From Mumia sp. Pv4-285 (GTDB lineage Bacteria; Actinomycetota; Actinomycetes; Propionibacteriales; Nocardioidaceae): a stretch of DNA of 64,000 nt. The position numbers were made by a program, and so were the translations under genes. The stretch covers positions 2,542,001-2,606,000 of the forward strand of contig NZ_CP162023.1 in the NCBI RefSeq assembly GCF_041320275.1, read 5' to 3'. The notes below the pieces were generated by a model that worked only from the letters and a program-made list of their open reading frames with translations, was not told where the DNA came from and searched no databases. Positions 53,206 through 61,819 of the stretch are shown here, piece after piece (the first letter of the stretch is position 1; every line of letters starts with the position of its first letter).

Positions 53206-55059
53206 TTGTCACCCACCGCATCACCCTCGTCGGCACCGCAGGTCGCCGGCTTCAGCCGCCGCTCGCTCCTCGGCCGTTCCGCCGTGGTCGCGGGCGGCGT
53301 CGCCGTCGCCACCGTCGCCGGCACCGCCGCTGCCGAGGCGTCTCCCCCGAGCTCGGTGCTCGACCGCATCAACGACGGACTCCCGCATCTCTCGGACATC
53401 CCGAGGCGCTCGCGCGTCGTGGACTACGAGATCGCTGAGATGATCGTCCTCCTGCGGGCACGGCGTCTCACGTCGACGGAGATCACCAAGGCCTACCTCG
53501 CGCGCATCGACGCCCTCAACGGCCCGTTCGAGACGTACGGCGACAACGGCGGCTACAACGCCTTCGTCCGTGTCGACCGCGACGGCGCCCTCGCTCAGGC
53601 CGCTGCAGCGGACAAGAGGCTCCGCTCGACGCCCCGCTCGCGCGACCTTCCGCTGCTCCTGGGCATCCCCTTCGGCATCAAGGACTCCGTCGGCGTTCAG
53701 GGGCTCGAGGCCAAGAACGGCACCCACGCCTACTCGGGCAACGTGGCACGCAAGGACTCCACCGTGGTCGCCCGACTGCGCGAGGCCGGTGCGGTGATCC
53801 TCGGCCACACCGTCGCCTCGGCGTTCTCGGGATCGATCTCCGGGACGTTCGCCGGCAACGCGTGGAACAAGGACTACATCCCGGGAGGCTCCAGCCAGGG
53901 CTCCGGCGTGGCTCCGGTCGCCCGGCTCTCGGCCGCCGCGATCGGCGAGGAGACCGGCGGCTCGATCATCATGCCGTCGGCAGCCAACGGCGCGAGCGGC
54001 ATCAAGCCGTCCCTCGGCGCCTCGTCGACCGCGGGCGTCATGCCGCTCTCCCCGGGGTACGACGTGCTCGGGCCGATCGCCCGCAGCGTCCGCGACGCCG
54101 CGCTCATCTTCTCCGTCATGGCGGGGCCGGACGGTGAGAACGATCCGCTCACCCTGTCCGCACCGATCCCGTTCCCCGACATCCCGATCTCGGCACGCCG
54201 CGGTCGCAAGCCGCTCGCGGGCACCACGATCGGTGTCCCGCAGACCGACTGGATGTCGCGCGGCGGCACGGGCACCTCGCCGGCCACGACGTACGACGCC
54301 GACTACCTGGCGGCCTTCGAGCGCTTCAAGAGCCAGCTCCGCTCGCTCGGCGCGAAGGTCGTCGAGTTCGCCGGGCTCGACGTCACGGTGCCGGAGAACG
54401 ACCCCTACTTCCGGACCTCCGAGCGGCTCCCGCTTCCCGACGGCACCGTCGTGAGTCCGGCGACGGCAGTGCTGAGCCCGAACCGCTACGAGATCCGCTA
54501 CTGGGAGGCGGTCAAGAAGTTCGCCGCGGCGTACCCGGAAAACGACGCGGCGCTGCGCCGCCAGTTCGGCGACTTCGACGCCGCCACCGCGAACGCGGGC
54601 AAGATCCCGGCCTCGGTGCGCGACGAGGGCGAGCGCCGGCGCCGCGCGCTGCAGGGCAACTACCAGAAGGCGCTCGACGACGCGGGGATCGACTTCATGC
54701 TCGTCCTGCCGATCGGCGCGCAGATCGGCCCGCGTTTCGGCGGTCAGCAGCTGACCAACTACCGCACCTTCTACCAGCTGCCGAACGCGCTGACGTGGCC
54801 GATGGTCACGTTCCCGATCGGGTACGACAGCACGGTCGGCCTGCCCATCAACGCGGCGTTCTGGGGACCGCGGTTCAGCGAGCCCGAGATCATCCAGGCG
54901 GCGCTCGACTTCCAGGCCGCGCACCCGGACTACCACGGCAAGGCGCCGACAGACCCGGTCGTCACGCCGCCGGTGGCCCGCCGCGGCGCTCCCGAGGTCG
55001 AGTCCGTGCCCCCGGAGCTGTCGAACGACCCGCTGATCGGTGAGGAGGCCTGGTCATGA
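53206..55059 (+). CDS. Tat-exported amidase (amidase-signature family)
   Basis: A 617-residue hydrolase of carboxamides. Tat-type signal GFSRRSLLGRSAVVAGGVAV near the N-terminus. Amidase signature elements: catalytic Lys in GIPFGIKDSVG, the GGSSQGSG serine motif (usual GGSSGGS) and GEETGGSIIMPSA with the nucleophilic Ser; the C-terminal half is the family's alpha/beta core. I choose the TTG at 53206, which has GGAG 7 bases upstream and gives a normal-length Tat signal; a GTG at 53167 has no ribosome site. Coupled by ATGA to a 51-residue gene. Confidence 0.9.
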   Translation: MSPTASPSSAPQVAGFSRRSLLGRSAVVAGGVAVATVAGTAAAEASPPSSVLDRINDGLPHLSDIPRRSRVVDYEIAEMIVLLRARRLTSTEITKAYLARIDALNGPFETYGDNGGYNAFVRVDRDGALAQAAAADKRLRSTPRSRDLPLLLGIPFGIKDSVGVQGLEAKNGTHAYSGNVARKDSTVVARLREAGAVILGHTVASAFSGSISGTFAGNAWNKDYIPGGSSQGSGVAPVARLSAAAIGEETGGSIIMPSAANGASGIKPSLGASSTAGVMPLSPGYDVLGPIARSVRDAALIFSVMAGPDGENDPLTLSAPIPFPDIPISARRGRKPLAGTTIGVPQTDWMSRGGTGTSPATTYDADYLAAFERFKSQLRSLGAKVVEFAGLDVTVPENDPYFRTSERLPLPDGTVVSPATAVLSPNRYEIRYWEAVKKFAAAYPENDAALRRQFGDFDAATANAGKIPASVRDEGERRRRALQGNYQKALDDAGIDFMLVLPIGAQIGPRFGGQQLTNYRTFYQLPNALTWPMVTFPIGYDSTVGLPINAAFWGPRFSEPEIIQAALDFQAAHPDYHGKAPTDPVVTPPVARRGAPEVESVPPELSNDPLIGEEAWS

Positions 55060-55211
55060 GCGAGCCGTTCCTGACCGTCGAGTGGGGCCCGGTCCTCAAT
55101 GGTGGCTTCCCCCTGCGTGACGCCGCGTCTCCACCGTCTGCGCCGCTGACCGTGGAGTGGGGCCCGAAGCTCGGGACCGCCTACTACTCGTACGAGGTCG
55201 CCTCGAAGTAG
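55056..55211 (+). CDS. 51-residue protein with a duplicated LTVEWGP motif
   Basis: A 51-residue protein starting MSEPFLTVEWGPVLNGG. LTVEWGP occurs at residues 6-12 and again at 31-37. No signal peptide or hydrophobic segment. Its ATG overlaps the amidase TGA (ATGA). Family unknown. It could be an amidase partner, or a small product of its own. Confidence 0.65.
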   Translation: MSEPFLTVEWGPVLNGGFPLRDAASPPSAPLTVEWGPKLGTAYYSYEVASK

Positions 55212-55218
55212 GACGGCG

Positions 55219-55292
55219 CGACGAAGCCACCTCTGCTGGTACGAAGCCATGCCGGAAAGCGCTGCTTCGTACCAGCAGGGGTGGCTTCGTCG
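55219..55292 (+). terminator. Hairpin with a 29-bp stem after the amidase operon
   Basis: Arms at 55219-55247 and 55264-55292 pair over 29 positions with a single G-U pair, around a 16-base loop, starting 8 bases after the 51-residue gene's stop. It is longer than the other terminators in the window. No poly-T tract follows (TTCGGGG). Confidence 0.65.
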
Positions 55293-55369
55293 TTCGGGGA
55301 GGCTGGCGCTTGCGCGGGCTTCCGGCTCCCGCCGGAATACTCTCCGCCCCCGGCGAGTTGGCCGCCACC

Positions 55370-56017
55370 ATGACCACCATCGGACTCATCGGTTCCGGCC
55401 ACATCGGCGCCCAGCTCGCCCGTGTCGCCATCGCCCAGGGCTACGACGTCGTACTGAGCAACTCGCGCGGCCCCGAGACGCTCGCCGACCTCGTCGCCGA
55501 GCTCGGCTCGAAGGCACGCGCCGGCACCGCCCAGGAGGCAGCCGAGGCCGCGGACCTCGCCGTCGTCACCACCCCGCTCGCCGCGATCCCGACCCTCCCC
55601 GTCGACGCGCTCGCCGGCAAGATCGTGATCGACACCAACAACTACTACCCCCAGCGCGACGGGCAGATCGCCGAGCTCGACAACGAGTCCACGACGGTCT
55701 CCGAGCTGCTCCAGCGCCAGCTGCCGACGTCGAAGGTCGTCAAGGCTTTCAACCACATCGCCTTCATGCACATCACGGAGCACGCCAAGCCGGCGGGCGC
55801 CGACGACCGCCGCGCGCTCGCGATCGCCGGTGACGACGCCGAGGCGAAGGCGACCGTCGCGTCGTTCATCGACGCCGCAGGCTTCGACGTCGTCGACCTC
55901 GGACCGCTGTCCGAAGGCTGGCGCGTCCAGCGCGACACCGCGGCGTACGTGGCGCCGTTCAACGCCGACGAGCTCCGCGAGAAGATCGGCGAGGCGAAGC
56001 GCTACCGCGACATGTGA
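55370..56017 (+). CDS. F420-dependent NADP reductase-like / NAD(P)-binding oxidoreductase
   Basis: A 215-residue Rossmann protein. GLIGSGHIGAQLARVAIAQG (GxGxxG) at the N-terminus, then VVLSNSRGPETLADLV, where Ser/Asn/Arg after the second strand fit NADP binding, and VVIDTNNYY near residue 93. The family (F420H2:NADP oxidoreductase-like, 6-phosphogluconate-dehydrogenase fold) reduces or oxidises small substrates; the electron donor here is not certain. ATG at 55370. Convergent with a GNAT gene. Confidence 0.88.
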   Translation: MTTIGLIGSGHIGAQLARVAIAQGYDVVLSNSRGPETLADLVAELGSKARAGTAQEAAEAADLAVVTTPLAAIPTLPVDALAGKIVIDTNNYYPQRDGQIAELDNESTTVSELLQRQLPTSKVVKAFNHIAFMHITEHAKPAGADDRRALAIAGDDAEAKATVASFIDAAGFDVVDLGPLSEGWRVQRDTAAYVAPFNADELREKIGEAKRYRDM

Positions 56018-56047
56018 CCCCCCTCGCCGGCTGGGCGGCGCGCCTGC

Positions 56048-56557
56048 TCAGCCGGCGGGATCCGGGCCGAGCGCCCGGTAGTTACGCACCAGCGGCAGTC
56101 CGGTGAAGCCTGCCGCGTCGTACGCGGCGCGCGCTGGTGCGTGTCCAGGATCTCCGCCAGTCGCGACCACCGCGAACCGGCAGCCGGCTCGTTCCATCGC
56201 CTCGGTGCACGCGGCGATGAGGGCGCGCGCGACTCCGCGACGCTGGTAAGCCGGGTCGACCGCGATCATCTCGATCTCGCCGCTGCCAGGCTCCGGCGCG
56301 TCGTCGTCGTGCAGCGCGACCGCCGCGAACCCGGCGGCCGTGCCGTCGAGCTCTGCGACGTACACGTGTGGCGAGCGCTCCTCGCAGACTGCGCGTACGG
56401 CGGCCGCCTGGGCGGATTCCCACTGCGGGTTCACCATCGCGTCGAGTCGCGGCCCCAGCACCGAACCCATCGACGCGAACACCGGTGCCCAGGCTCGTAG
56501 TGACAACCCGACGACGGCGTCGAGGTCGGCCGGCTCGAGCACTCGGACATGCACCAT
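56048..56557 (-). CDS. GNAT-family N-acetyltransferase
   Basis: A 169-residue protein. The acetyl-CoA-binding strand-loop-helix is IEMIAVDPAYQRRGVARALIAACTEAMERAG (R/QxxGxG/A), followed by FAVVATGGDPGHAPARAAYDAAGFTGLPLVRNY, a usual C-terminal half. Substrate unknown. ATG at 56557. Divergent from the sulfite-oxidase-like gene and convergent with the oxidoreductase gene. Confidence 0.87.
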   Translation of the reverse strand: MVHVRVLEPADLDAVVGLSLRAWAPVFASMGSVLGPRLDAMVNPQWESAQAAAVRAVCEERSPHVYVAELDGTAAGFAAVALHDDDAPEPGSGEIEMIAVDPAYQRRGVARALIAACTEAMERAGCRFAVVATGGDPGHAPARAAYDAAGFTGLPLVRNYRALGPDPAG

Positions 56558-56659
56558 GCGGCGGACGCTAGCCGAACCCGTGCCGTGGATCGACCGATTT
56601 CCGGATGCGGGGCCGTGGACGTAGGCGTCTGCTCGGTGGTACGACGGCAGGGGGCCATC

Positions 56660-57754
56660 ATGACCATCGACGACTGGATCAGCCCGCCGGCGCGGTTGGC
56701 GGAGACCGGCGACTTCTCGCTGGACGAGCTGCGCCTGGCGACCCGCAACCACGGGATGCCACTGGAGATGCTCGACCTGGAGGTCACGCCGCCGGGGCTG
56801 CACTACGTGCTGGTGCACTACGACATCCCGCTCCTCGACCGGGAGGCGTGGCGGCTCGTGGTGGACGGCCACGTCGACCGTCCGCTCACGCTCGGCCTCG
56901 GTGACCTCGCCGACCTCGATCCGACCACCCGGCGGCTGACGCTCGAGTGCGCGGGCAACGGGCGCGCCCGGACATCGCCACGGCCGATCAGCCAGCCGTG
57001 GCTCGACGAGGCCGTCGGCACGGCCGACTGGTCCGGCGTCCTTCTCGCGCCGCTGCTCGAACGAGCCGGCGTCCGGGCGGGGGCGGAGTCGGTCGTCTTC
57101 ACCGGAGCGGACCACGGCATCGAGCGCGGGATCGAGCAGGACTACCAGCGCGCGCTCTCGATCGACGAGGTCGAGAGGGGCGAGGTGTTCCTCGCGACCG
57201 CGATGAACGGGGCACCGCTCCCGCCGCAGCACGGCGCCCCCGTCCGTCTCGTCGTACCGGGCTGGTACGGCATGGCGCACGTGAAGTGGCTGATCCGGAT
57301 CACGATCCTCGACCGTCCGTTCGACGGCTTCCAGAACGCCACGGCGTACCGCATCAAGCGCGATCCCGGTGATCCCGGTGAGCCGGTCACCCGGATCGAG
57401 CCGCGGGCGCTGATCCGCCCGCCCGGGTTCCCGGACTTCCAGACCCGTGGGCGGATCGTCGACGCAGGTCGGCACGTCCTGACGGGCCGCGCGTGGTCCG
57501 GGTTCGCTCCCGTCGAGCGCGTCGAGGTGAGCAGCGACGGCGCGGCCACGTGGTCGGACGCCGAGATCGAGCCGTGCAGTGCTCCGTACGCGTGGCAGGC
57601 CTGGCGATCCACCTGGCACGCCATGCCTGGGCCGACCGAGCTGTGCGTACGCGCGACCGACGCCGAGGGACGCACCCAGCCCCTCGAGCAGCGGTGGAAC
57701 CGGCAGGGCATGGCCAACACCCACGTCCAGCGGGTGCCGGTGGTGGTGCGTTAG
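56660..57754 (+). CDS. Sulfite oxidase-like molybdopterin enzyme
   Basis: A 364-residue protein. The molybdenum-binding domain has Cys97 in LTLECAGNGRAR, GADHGIERGIEQ, and the cofactor-binding HGAPVRLVVPGWYGMAHVKWL. The C-terminal Mo-co dimerisation domain follows (about 240-364, Ig-like; WRSTWHAMPGPTELCVRATD). Like bacterial SorA/YedY relatives it would oxidise sulfite or reduce a sulfoxide. No haem domain and no signal peptide, so a cytosolic enzyme is implied. ATG at 56660 with GGGGGCC upstream. Alone on this strand. Confidence 0.9.
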   Translation: MTIDDWISPPARLAETGDFSLDELRLATRNHGMPLEMLDLEVTPPGLHYVLVHYDIPLLDREAWRLVVDGHVDRPLTLGLGDLADLDPTTRRLTLECAGNGRARTSPRPISQPWLDEAVGTADWSGVLLAPLLERAGVRAGAESVVFTGADHGIERGIEQDYQRALSIDEVERGEVFLATAMNGAPLPPQHGAPVRLVVPGWYGMAHVKWLIRITILDRPFDGFQNATAYRIKRDPGDPGEPVTRIEPRALIRPPGFPDFQTRGRIVDAGRHVLTGRAWSGFAPVERVEVSSDGAATWSDAEIEPCSAPYAWQAWRSTWHAMPGPTELCVRATDAEGRTQPLEQRWNRQGMANTHVQRVPVVVR

Positions 57755-57781
57755 CGCTTCGCGCCGAGCGACCTGCCCGGC

Positions 57782-58330
57782 TTAGTGATGGTGCCCGTGC
57801 TTGTGCTTCTTCCCCGGGAGCTGTGCCCGGATCTCGCCACCCGGGTAGGCCTGTGAGTGCACGTTCACGTACGCCGTACCTGCCCTGATCGCCCGGATCA
57901 GCTCGTCGAACTCGCCCGCCGCGATGCCTTGACCGGCGGGTCCGACGACGTCGGCTGCGTCGATCACCCCTCTCACCGAGCCCGCCTGCGGACAGGCCTG
58001 CGTACCCGCGGGCCCGTTGCCGAGGTTCGTGCAGAGGAACACCGAGACGCCGCCGTTCACGCCCTTCTGCCCGAAGTGGATGTGCGCCTGCGTGACCGAG
58101 GTCTCGAGACCGCCGTACGTCAGGCGGTAGCGGATCGTGCTGCGATCACGCGCGATCGTGGAGCGGAACGTCCCGCCCGCGGCGGTCGACAGCGCGGGCA
58201 CCTCCTCGTACCCGGTGAGCGCCGTCCGCTTGCCGGACGCACCCGCGTCCCCCTTCACCATCGTCACCCCGGCAGCGCCGGAGACGAAGATCACCGCCGC
58301 GGCCGCGACGGGACCGGCTTTGCTGACCAT
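57782..58330 (-). CDS. Secreted CHRD-domain protein with a His-rich tail
   Basis: A 182-residue protein. Signal-peptide-like N-terminus (VAAAAVIFVSGAAGVTMV), then a CHRD (chordin) domain (about 38-170): ALTGYEEVPALST, TQAHIHFGQKG and GTAYVNVHSQAYPGGEIRAQL, with two Cys. The C-terminal KKHKHGHHH could bind metal. CHRD domains in bacteria are extracellular; function unclear. ATG at 58330. It stands between the sulfite-oxidase-like gene and the sugar locus; the 114-base gap after it shows no gene. Confidence 0.85.
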   Translation of the reverse strand: MVSKAGPVAAAAVIFVSGAAGVTMVKGDAGASGKRTALTGYEEVPALSTAAGGTFRSTIARDRSTIRYRLTYGGLETSVTQAHIHFGQKGVNGGVSVFLCTNLGNGPAGTQACPQAGSVRGVIDAADVVGPAGQGIAAGEFDELIRAIRAGTAYVNVHSQAYPGGEIRAQLPGKKHKHGHHH

Positions 58331-58444
58331 GAGCTGCCCCTTCGTCGTGGGGCCCGAGCAGGCGGCGAGGCTGCCGCCCCTTCTCCACTGAACGCGCGCG
58401 GTCGTACGAGGTCAACCGCCGTTGCGGAAGGATCTGGGCGGCCC

Positions 58445-59782
58445 TCAGGGCTGCGTCAGCACTCTCCGCAGATCGGGCAGGGACTCGATCTCGCGGTCAA
58501 GGATCTGCCGAGCGTGGGTCACGGAGTCGACGAGCGGGTGCAACGCCAGCGCCTTGAGGGCCGCCGAGCGTGAGCCGGACGTCGCCGCCTCGATCGTGGC
58601 GCGCTCGACGTCCTTCACGGTGCTGACGAGTCCCCGCTCGTGAGGGAGCAGCTGCGAGACGGCGACCGGCTTCGGGCCGCCGGCGTCCACCGTGCACGGG
58701 ACCTCGATGATCGCGTCACGGTCGAGCGCGTCGAGCGTGCCGTCGTTGGGCACGTTGAGCACCAGTCCGGCGCCCTCGTCCGCCGAGATCGCACTCATCA
58801 GCGCCAGCGCCACCCGGTCGTACCCGCCGCCGTCGAGGTCCTCGTGGTCGCGCTCCCCCGCGTCCGTGCTGGCTCGTCCCTCGGCCATGTACGTCTCCTC
58901 GCGGTCGAGCCGCGTGCGCTCCCACCCCGCGAACGCCTCGCCCTCACCGGCGTAGAAGCGCTCCTGCTGGTCGAGGAGGTACTCGCCACGGGTCTGGCCG
59001 GCCTTCGCGATCGAGGCGACGGCGTCGGCGGTGTAGTACCAGTACCAGAGGTACTCGTTCGGCATCGTCCCCAGCGACGCCAACCACTGCGGCCCGAAGA
59101 GGCGCCCCTCCTCGATCTCCATCAACCGCTCGGGGTCGGCGAGCACGCGCGGCAACAGGTCCTCTCCGTCGACGAGCGCGCGGTGCAACCACCCGAGGTG
59201 GTTGAGGCCCGCGTAGTCGAACGTGATCTCGTCGCGCGGGATGCCGAGCACGCGCGCGACGCGTTTGAACAGACCTACCGGAGAGTCGCAGATCCCGATG
59301 ACCTGCCTGCCGAGGACGGCCGACATCGCCTCGGTGACCATGCCTGCCGGGTTGGTGAAGTTGATGACGTACGCCTCGGGCGCGGTGCGGCGTACGGCCT
59401 CGGCGAGCTCGAGCGCGACCGGGATCGTCCGCAGGCCGTAGCAGACGCCGCCGGCGCCGGTCGTCTCCTGGCCGAGCACGCCGAGGTCGAGCGCGGACCG
59501 CTCGTCGCACACCCGACCGGCGAGGCCGCCGACGCGCATCGCGGAGAAGACGAAGTCGGCGCCCGACACGGCATCCGTCAGGTCGGTCGTGAGCCGGACA
59601 CGCGGTGCGTGCGCGTACGAGGGTGCGAGGTCGGCGAGCACGGCGGCGACCCGGCGCAGCCGAGCCTCGCTCGTGTCGTGCAGGACGAGCTCGTCGACGC
59701 GGACCGCTCGATCGTCCGAGGCCAGGGCACGGTAGACCAGCGGGACGCGGAAGCCTCCGCCACCGACGATCGTAAGTCTCAC
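58445..59782 (-). CDS. 6-phospho-beta-glucosidase-like glycoside hydrolase (GH4)
   Basis: A 445-residue NAD+- and Mn2+-dependent GH4 enzyme. NAD-binding VGGGGFRVPLVYRAL at the N-terminus, VINFTNPAGMVTEAM, VIGICDSPVGLFKRV (Cys metal ligand) and GLNHLGWL (His ligand), then FxxPNEYLWYWYY. GH4 members split 6-phospho-glycosides by an oxidation-elimination mechanism. The locus lacks PTS genes, so the phosphate may come from the PfkB kinase. GTG at 59782 overlaps the DeoR stop (GTGA). Confidence 0.9.
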   Translation of the reverse strand: MRLTIVGGGGFRVPLVYRALASDDRAVRVDELVLHDTSEARLRRVAAVLADLAPSYAHAPRVRLTTDLTDAVSGADFVFSAMRVGGLAGRVCDERSALDLGVLGQETTGAGGVCYGLRTIPVALELAEAVRRTAPEAYVINFTNPAGMVTEAMSAVLGRQVIGICDSPVGLFKRVARVLGIPRDEITFDYAGLNHLGWLHRALVDGEDLLPRVLADPERLMEIEEGRLFGPQWLASLGTMPNEYLWYWYYTADAVASIAKAGQTRGEYLLDQQERFYAGEGEAFAGWERTRLDREETYMAEGRASTDAGERDHEDLDGGGYDRVALALMSAISADEGAGLVLNVPNDGTLDALDRDAIIEVPCTVDAGGPKPVAVSQLLPHERGLVSTVKDVERATIEAATSGSRSAALKALALHPLVDSVTHARQILDREIESLPDLRRVLTQP

Positions 59783-60591
59783 GGGACCTCCTGGACGGCG
59801 ACGGGAGCATCGGACGTGGTGCCGCCCGCCGCGAGCGGGCCGGCGACGTGGAGCTCGACGCCCGCACCACCGAGGACGCGCGCGGACTCCTCGTCCACCT
59901 CGCGGTCGGTGACCAGTACGTCGTACTGATCGGGGCCGCACACCCGCGCGTATCCGCCGCCCGGGAGCTTCGTGTGGTCGGCGAGGAGCACGACGCGGTC
60001 GGCCACCTGGAGCATGGCCTTCTTGACGGGGACCTCGACGGCCGTGGTGTCGTAGACCGAGCCGTCCTGACGGACACCGCTGGTGCCGAGGAACAGGATG
60101 TCCGCCTGCACCTGCGCGATCGCCTGCTCGGTGAGGAAGCCGACCATCGAGTGGTAGTTGGTCCGGACCAGTCCGCCGAGGAGCATCAGGTCGACGACCG
60201 GGTCGTCGCGCAGCTCGTCGTAGACGGCGAGGCTCGACGTGATGACCGTGACGCTGCGCCCGCGGAGCAGGCGGGCGACCAGGCTCGTCGTCGTGCCGAT
60301 GTCGAGCAGGACCACGGCACCATCGGGGACGAGTGTCGCGGCGTGCTCGGCGATCGCACGCTTCTCGAGCGGGTTCTGGGTGGCGACCCGCTCGAAGGGC
60401 GCCTCCCGCTCGAGCGCGGGAGCGGCGCCACCGTGGAGCCGCCGCAGCTGACCGGTGCGCTCCAGCGCCGAGAGGTCGCGCCGGATGGTCGCGTCGCTCA
60501 CGTCGAGGACGCGGGCCAGCGTGGCGACATCGACGGGTCCGCTCGTCTCGAGGAGGTCGAGCAGCCGTTCATGACGAAGGTTGGCGCGCAC
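59779..60591 (-). CDS. DeoR/GlpR-family transcriptional regulator
   Basis: A 270-residue repressor. N-terminal HTH RHERLLDLLETSGPVDVATLARVLDVSDATIRRDLSALERTGQL, then a sugar-phosphate-binding DeoR C-terminal domain (LLDIGTTTSLVARLLRG and FLGTSGVRQDGSVYDTTAVEVPVKKAML). It probably controls the divergent pfkB-transporter operon and its own unit. I take the GTG at 60591 as start because the HTH begins at once there, although no ribosome site is clear; an ATG ten codons upstream falls in a likely operator (TGCGCA at 60615-60620). Translationally coupled to the GH4 gene. Confidence 0.88.
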   Translation of the reverse strand: MRANLRHERLLDLLETSGPVDVATLARVLDVSDATIRRDLSALERTGQLRRLHGGAAPALEREAPFERVATQNPLEKRAIAEHAATLVPDGAVVLLDIGTTTSLVARLLRGRSVTVITSSLAVYDELRDDPVVDLMLLGGLVRTNYHSMVGFLTEQAIAQVQADILFLGTSGVRQDGSVYDTTAVEVPVKKAMLQVADRVVLLADHTKLPGGGYARVCGPDQYDVLVTDREVDEESARVLGGAGVELHVAGPLAAGGTTSDAPVAVQEVP

Positions 60592-60614
60592 ACGGCGACC
60601 ATAACAGCCAACTT

Positions 60615-60661
60615 TGCGCATGTGCAGTCATTCTCGCTCACCACTTGCGCGGTTGTGCGCA
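60615..60661. promoter_or_regulatory. Repeated TGCGCA sites in the DeoR/PfkB divergent promoter
   Basis: TTTGCGCATG (60613-60622) and TGTGCGCATT (60654-60663) each centre on the palindrome TGCGCA, about 41 bases apart, with TTGCGC in between (60645-60650). They lie between the divergent DeoR and PfkB starts and could be DeoR half-sites. Confidence 0.45.
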
Positions 60662-60680
60662 TTTGAGCGACACTCACGAG

Positions 60681-61805
60681 ATGGCTGACGACTCCGCGGA
60701 GCAGGACAACGACGAGGCGTTCGATCTCTTCGTGACCGGCCCGGTGTTCCTCGACATCATCTTCACCGGCCTCCAGGAGGCGCCCGTCGGCGGGCGCGAG
60801 GTCATGACGTCCGGCATGGGATCGAGTCCCGGAGGCGTCGCCACCCTCGCGGTCGCCGCCTCCCGGCTGGGACTTCGCACCTCCCTCGGCGCGGCGTTCG
60901 GCGACGACATGTACGGCGACTACCTGTGGTCCACGCTCGCCGACGACGAGTCGATCGACCTCACCACCTCCCGCCGGTGCAGCGGCTGGCACTCCCCCGT
61001 GACGGTCTCGTTGGCGTACGACCAGGACCGCGCGATGATCACCCACGCCCACAACCCGCCGCAGATCGACGCCGGGCGCCCGAACCCTTCCCGCCCGCGG
61101 GCCCGAGCCGCGTTCGCCGACCTGGCGCACGACCGGCCCGACTGGATCGAGGACGCCCTCGCCAACGGCACCCTCGTGTTCGCCGACGTCGGATGGGACC
61201 CCACGGGCTCGTGGGACGCCGGCGCACTGAGCAGCCGGCTCGAAGGCTGCCACGCGTTCGTGCCCAACGCCGTCGAGGCGATGGCCTACACCGGTACGGA
61301 CTCCCCCGGCGCCGCGCTCGAGCGGATCCGCGACTGGGTCCCGCTCGCCGTCGTGACGGCGGGCAGCTCCGGCTCGTACGCCGCTGACGCCGCCACCGGC
61401 GAAACCGCGTGGGCTCCCGCGCTGACCGTGCCCGCGCTCGACCCGACCGGCGCCGGCGACGTCTTCCTCGCGGCGCTCCTGGCGGGCACCCTGCGCGAGT
61501 GGCCGATCCTGCAGCGCCTCCGGTTCGCCAACCTGTGCGCCGCCCTGTCCGTCCGCGACTTCGGCGGTGCACTCGCCGCACCGGGCTGGGCCGCGATCTG
61601 CGACTGGTGGGAAGCCGTCGAGCCCGGGTCCTGGCTGGCCCGCGACTACGCGTTCCTCGAGGACATCCTCCCCACGGTCGAGCACCGGACGTACGGCCGG
61701 GCGGTCGCGACGATCGGATTCGTGGGGAGCCACCACGACCATGCACGTCACGACCCCGCACGACCCCATACCCGAGATTTCCGGATCGCCCGCCGCGGCG
61801 AATGA
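60681..61805 (+). CDS. PfkB-family carbohydrate kinase
   Basis: A 374-residue ribokinase-like sugar kinase. N-terminal signature region DLFVTGPVFLDIIFTGL with the GG at GSSPGGVATLAVAASRLG, and the C-terminal PfkB signature DPTGAGDVFLAALLAG with the catalytic Asp near residue 257. About 90 residues follow the signature, longer than the usual tail, with a WLARDYAFLEDILPTVEHR stretch. It would phosphorylate a sugar after ABC import. ATG at 60681. First gene of the transporter operon; divergent from DeoR. Confidence 0.9.
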   Translation: MADDSAEQDNDEAFDLFVTGPVFLDIIFTGLQEAPVGGREVMTSGMGSSPGGVATLAVAASRLGLRTSLGAAFGDDMYGDYLWSTLADDESIDLTTSRRCSGWHSPVTVSLAYDQDRAMITHAHNPPQIDAGRPNPSRPRARAAFADLAHDRPDWIEDALANGTLVFADVGWDPTGSWDAGALSSRLEGCHAFVPNAVEAMAYTGTDSPGAALERIRDWVPLAVVTAGSSGSYAADAATGETAWAPALTVPALDPTGAGDVFLAALLAGTLREWPILQRLRFANLCAALSVRDFGGALAAPGWAAICDWWEAVEPGSWLARDYAFLEDILPTVEHRTYGRAVATIGFVGSHHDHARHDPARPHTRDFRIARRGE

Positions 61806-61819
61806 CCTCAGGAGTCGCC

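Noticed and set aside
60592-60621. ATG start for the DeoR regulator at 60621
   Set aside because: It would put a TGCGCA operator-like site over the start codon and add ten residues not typical of the family; not excluded.
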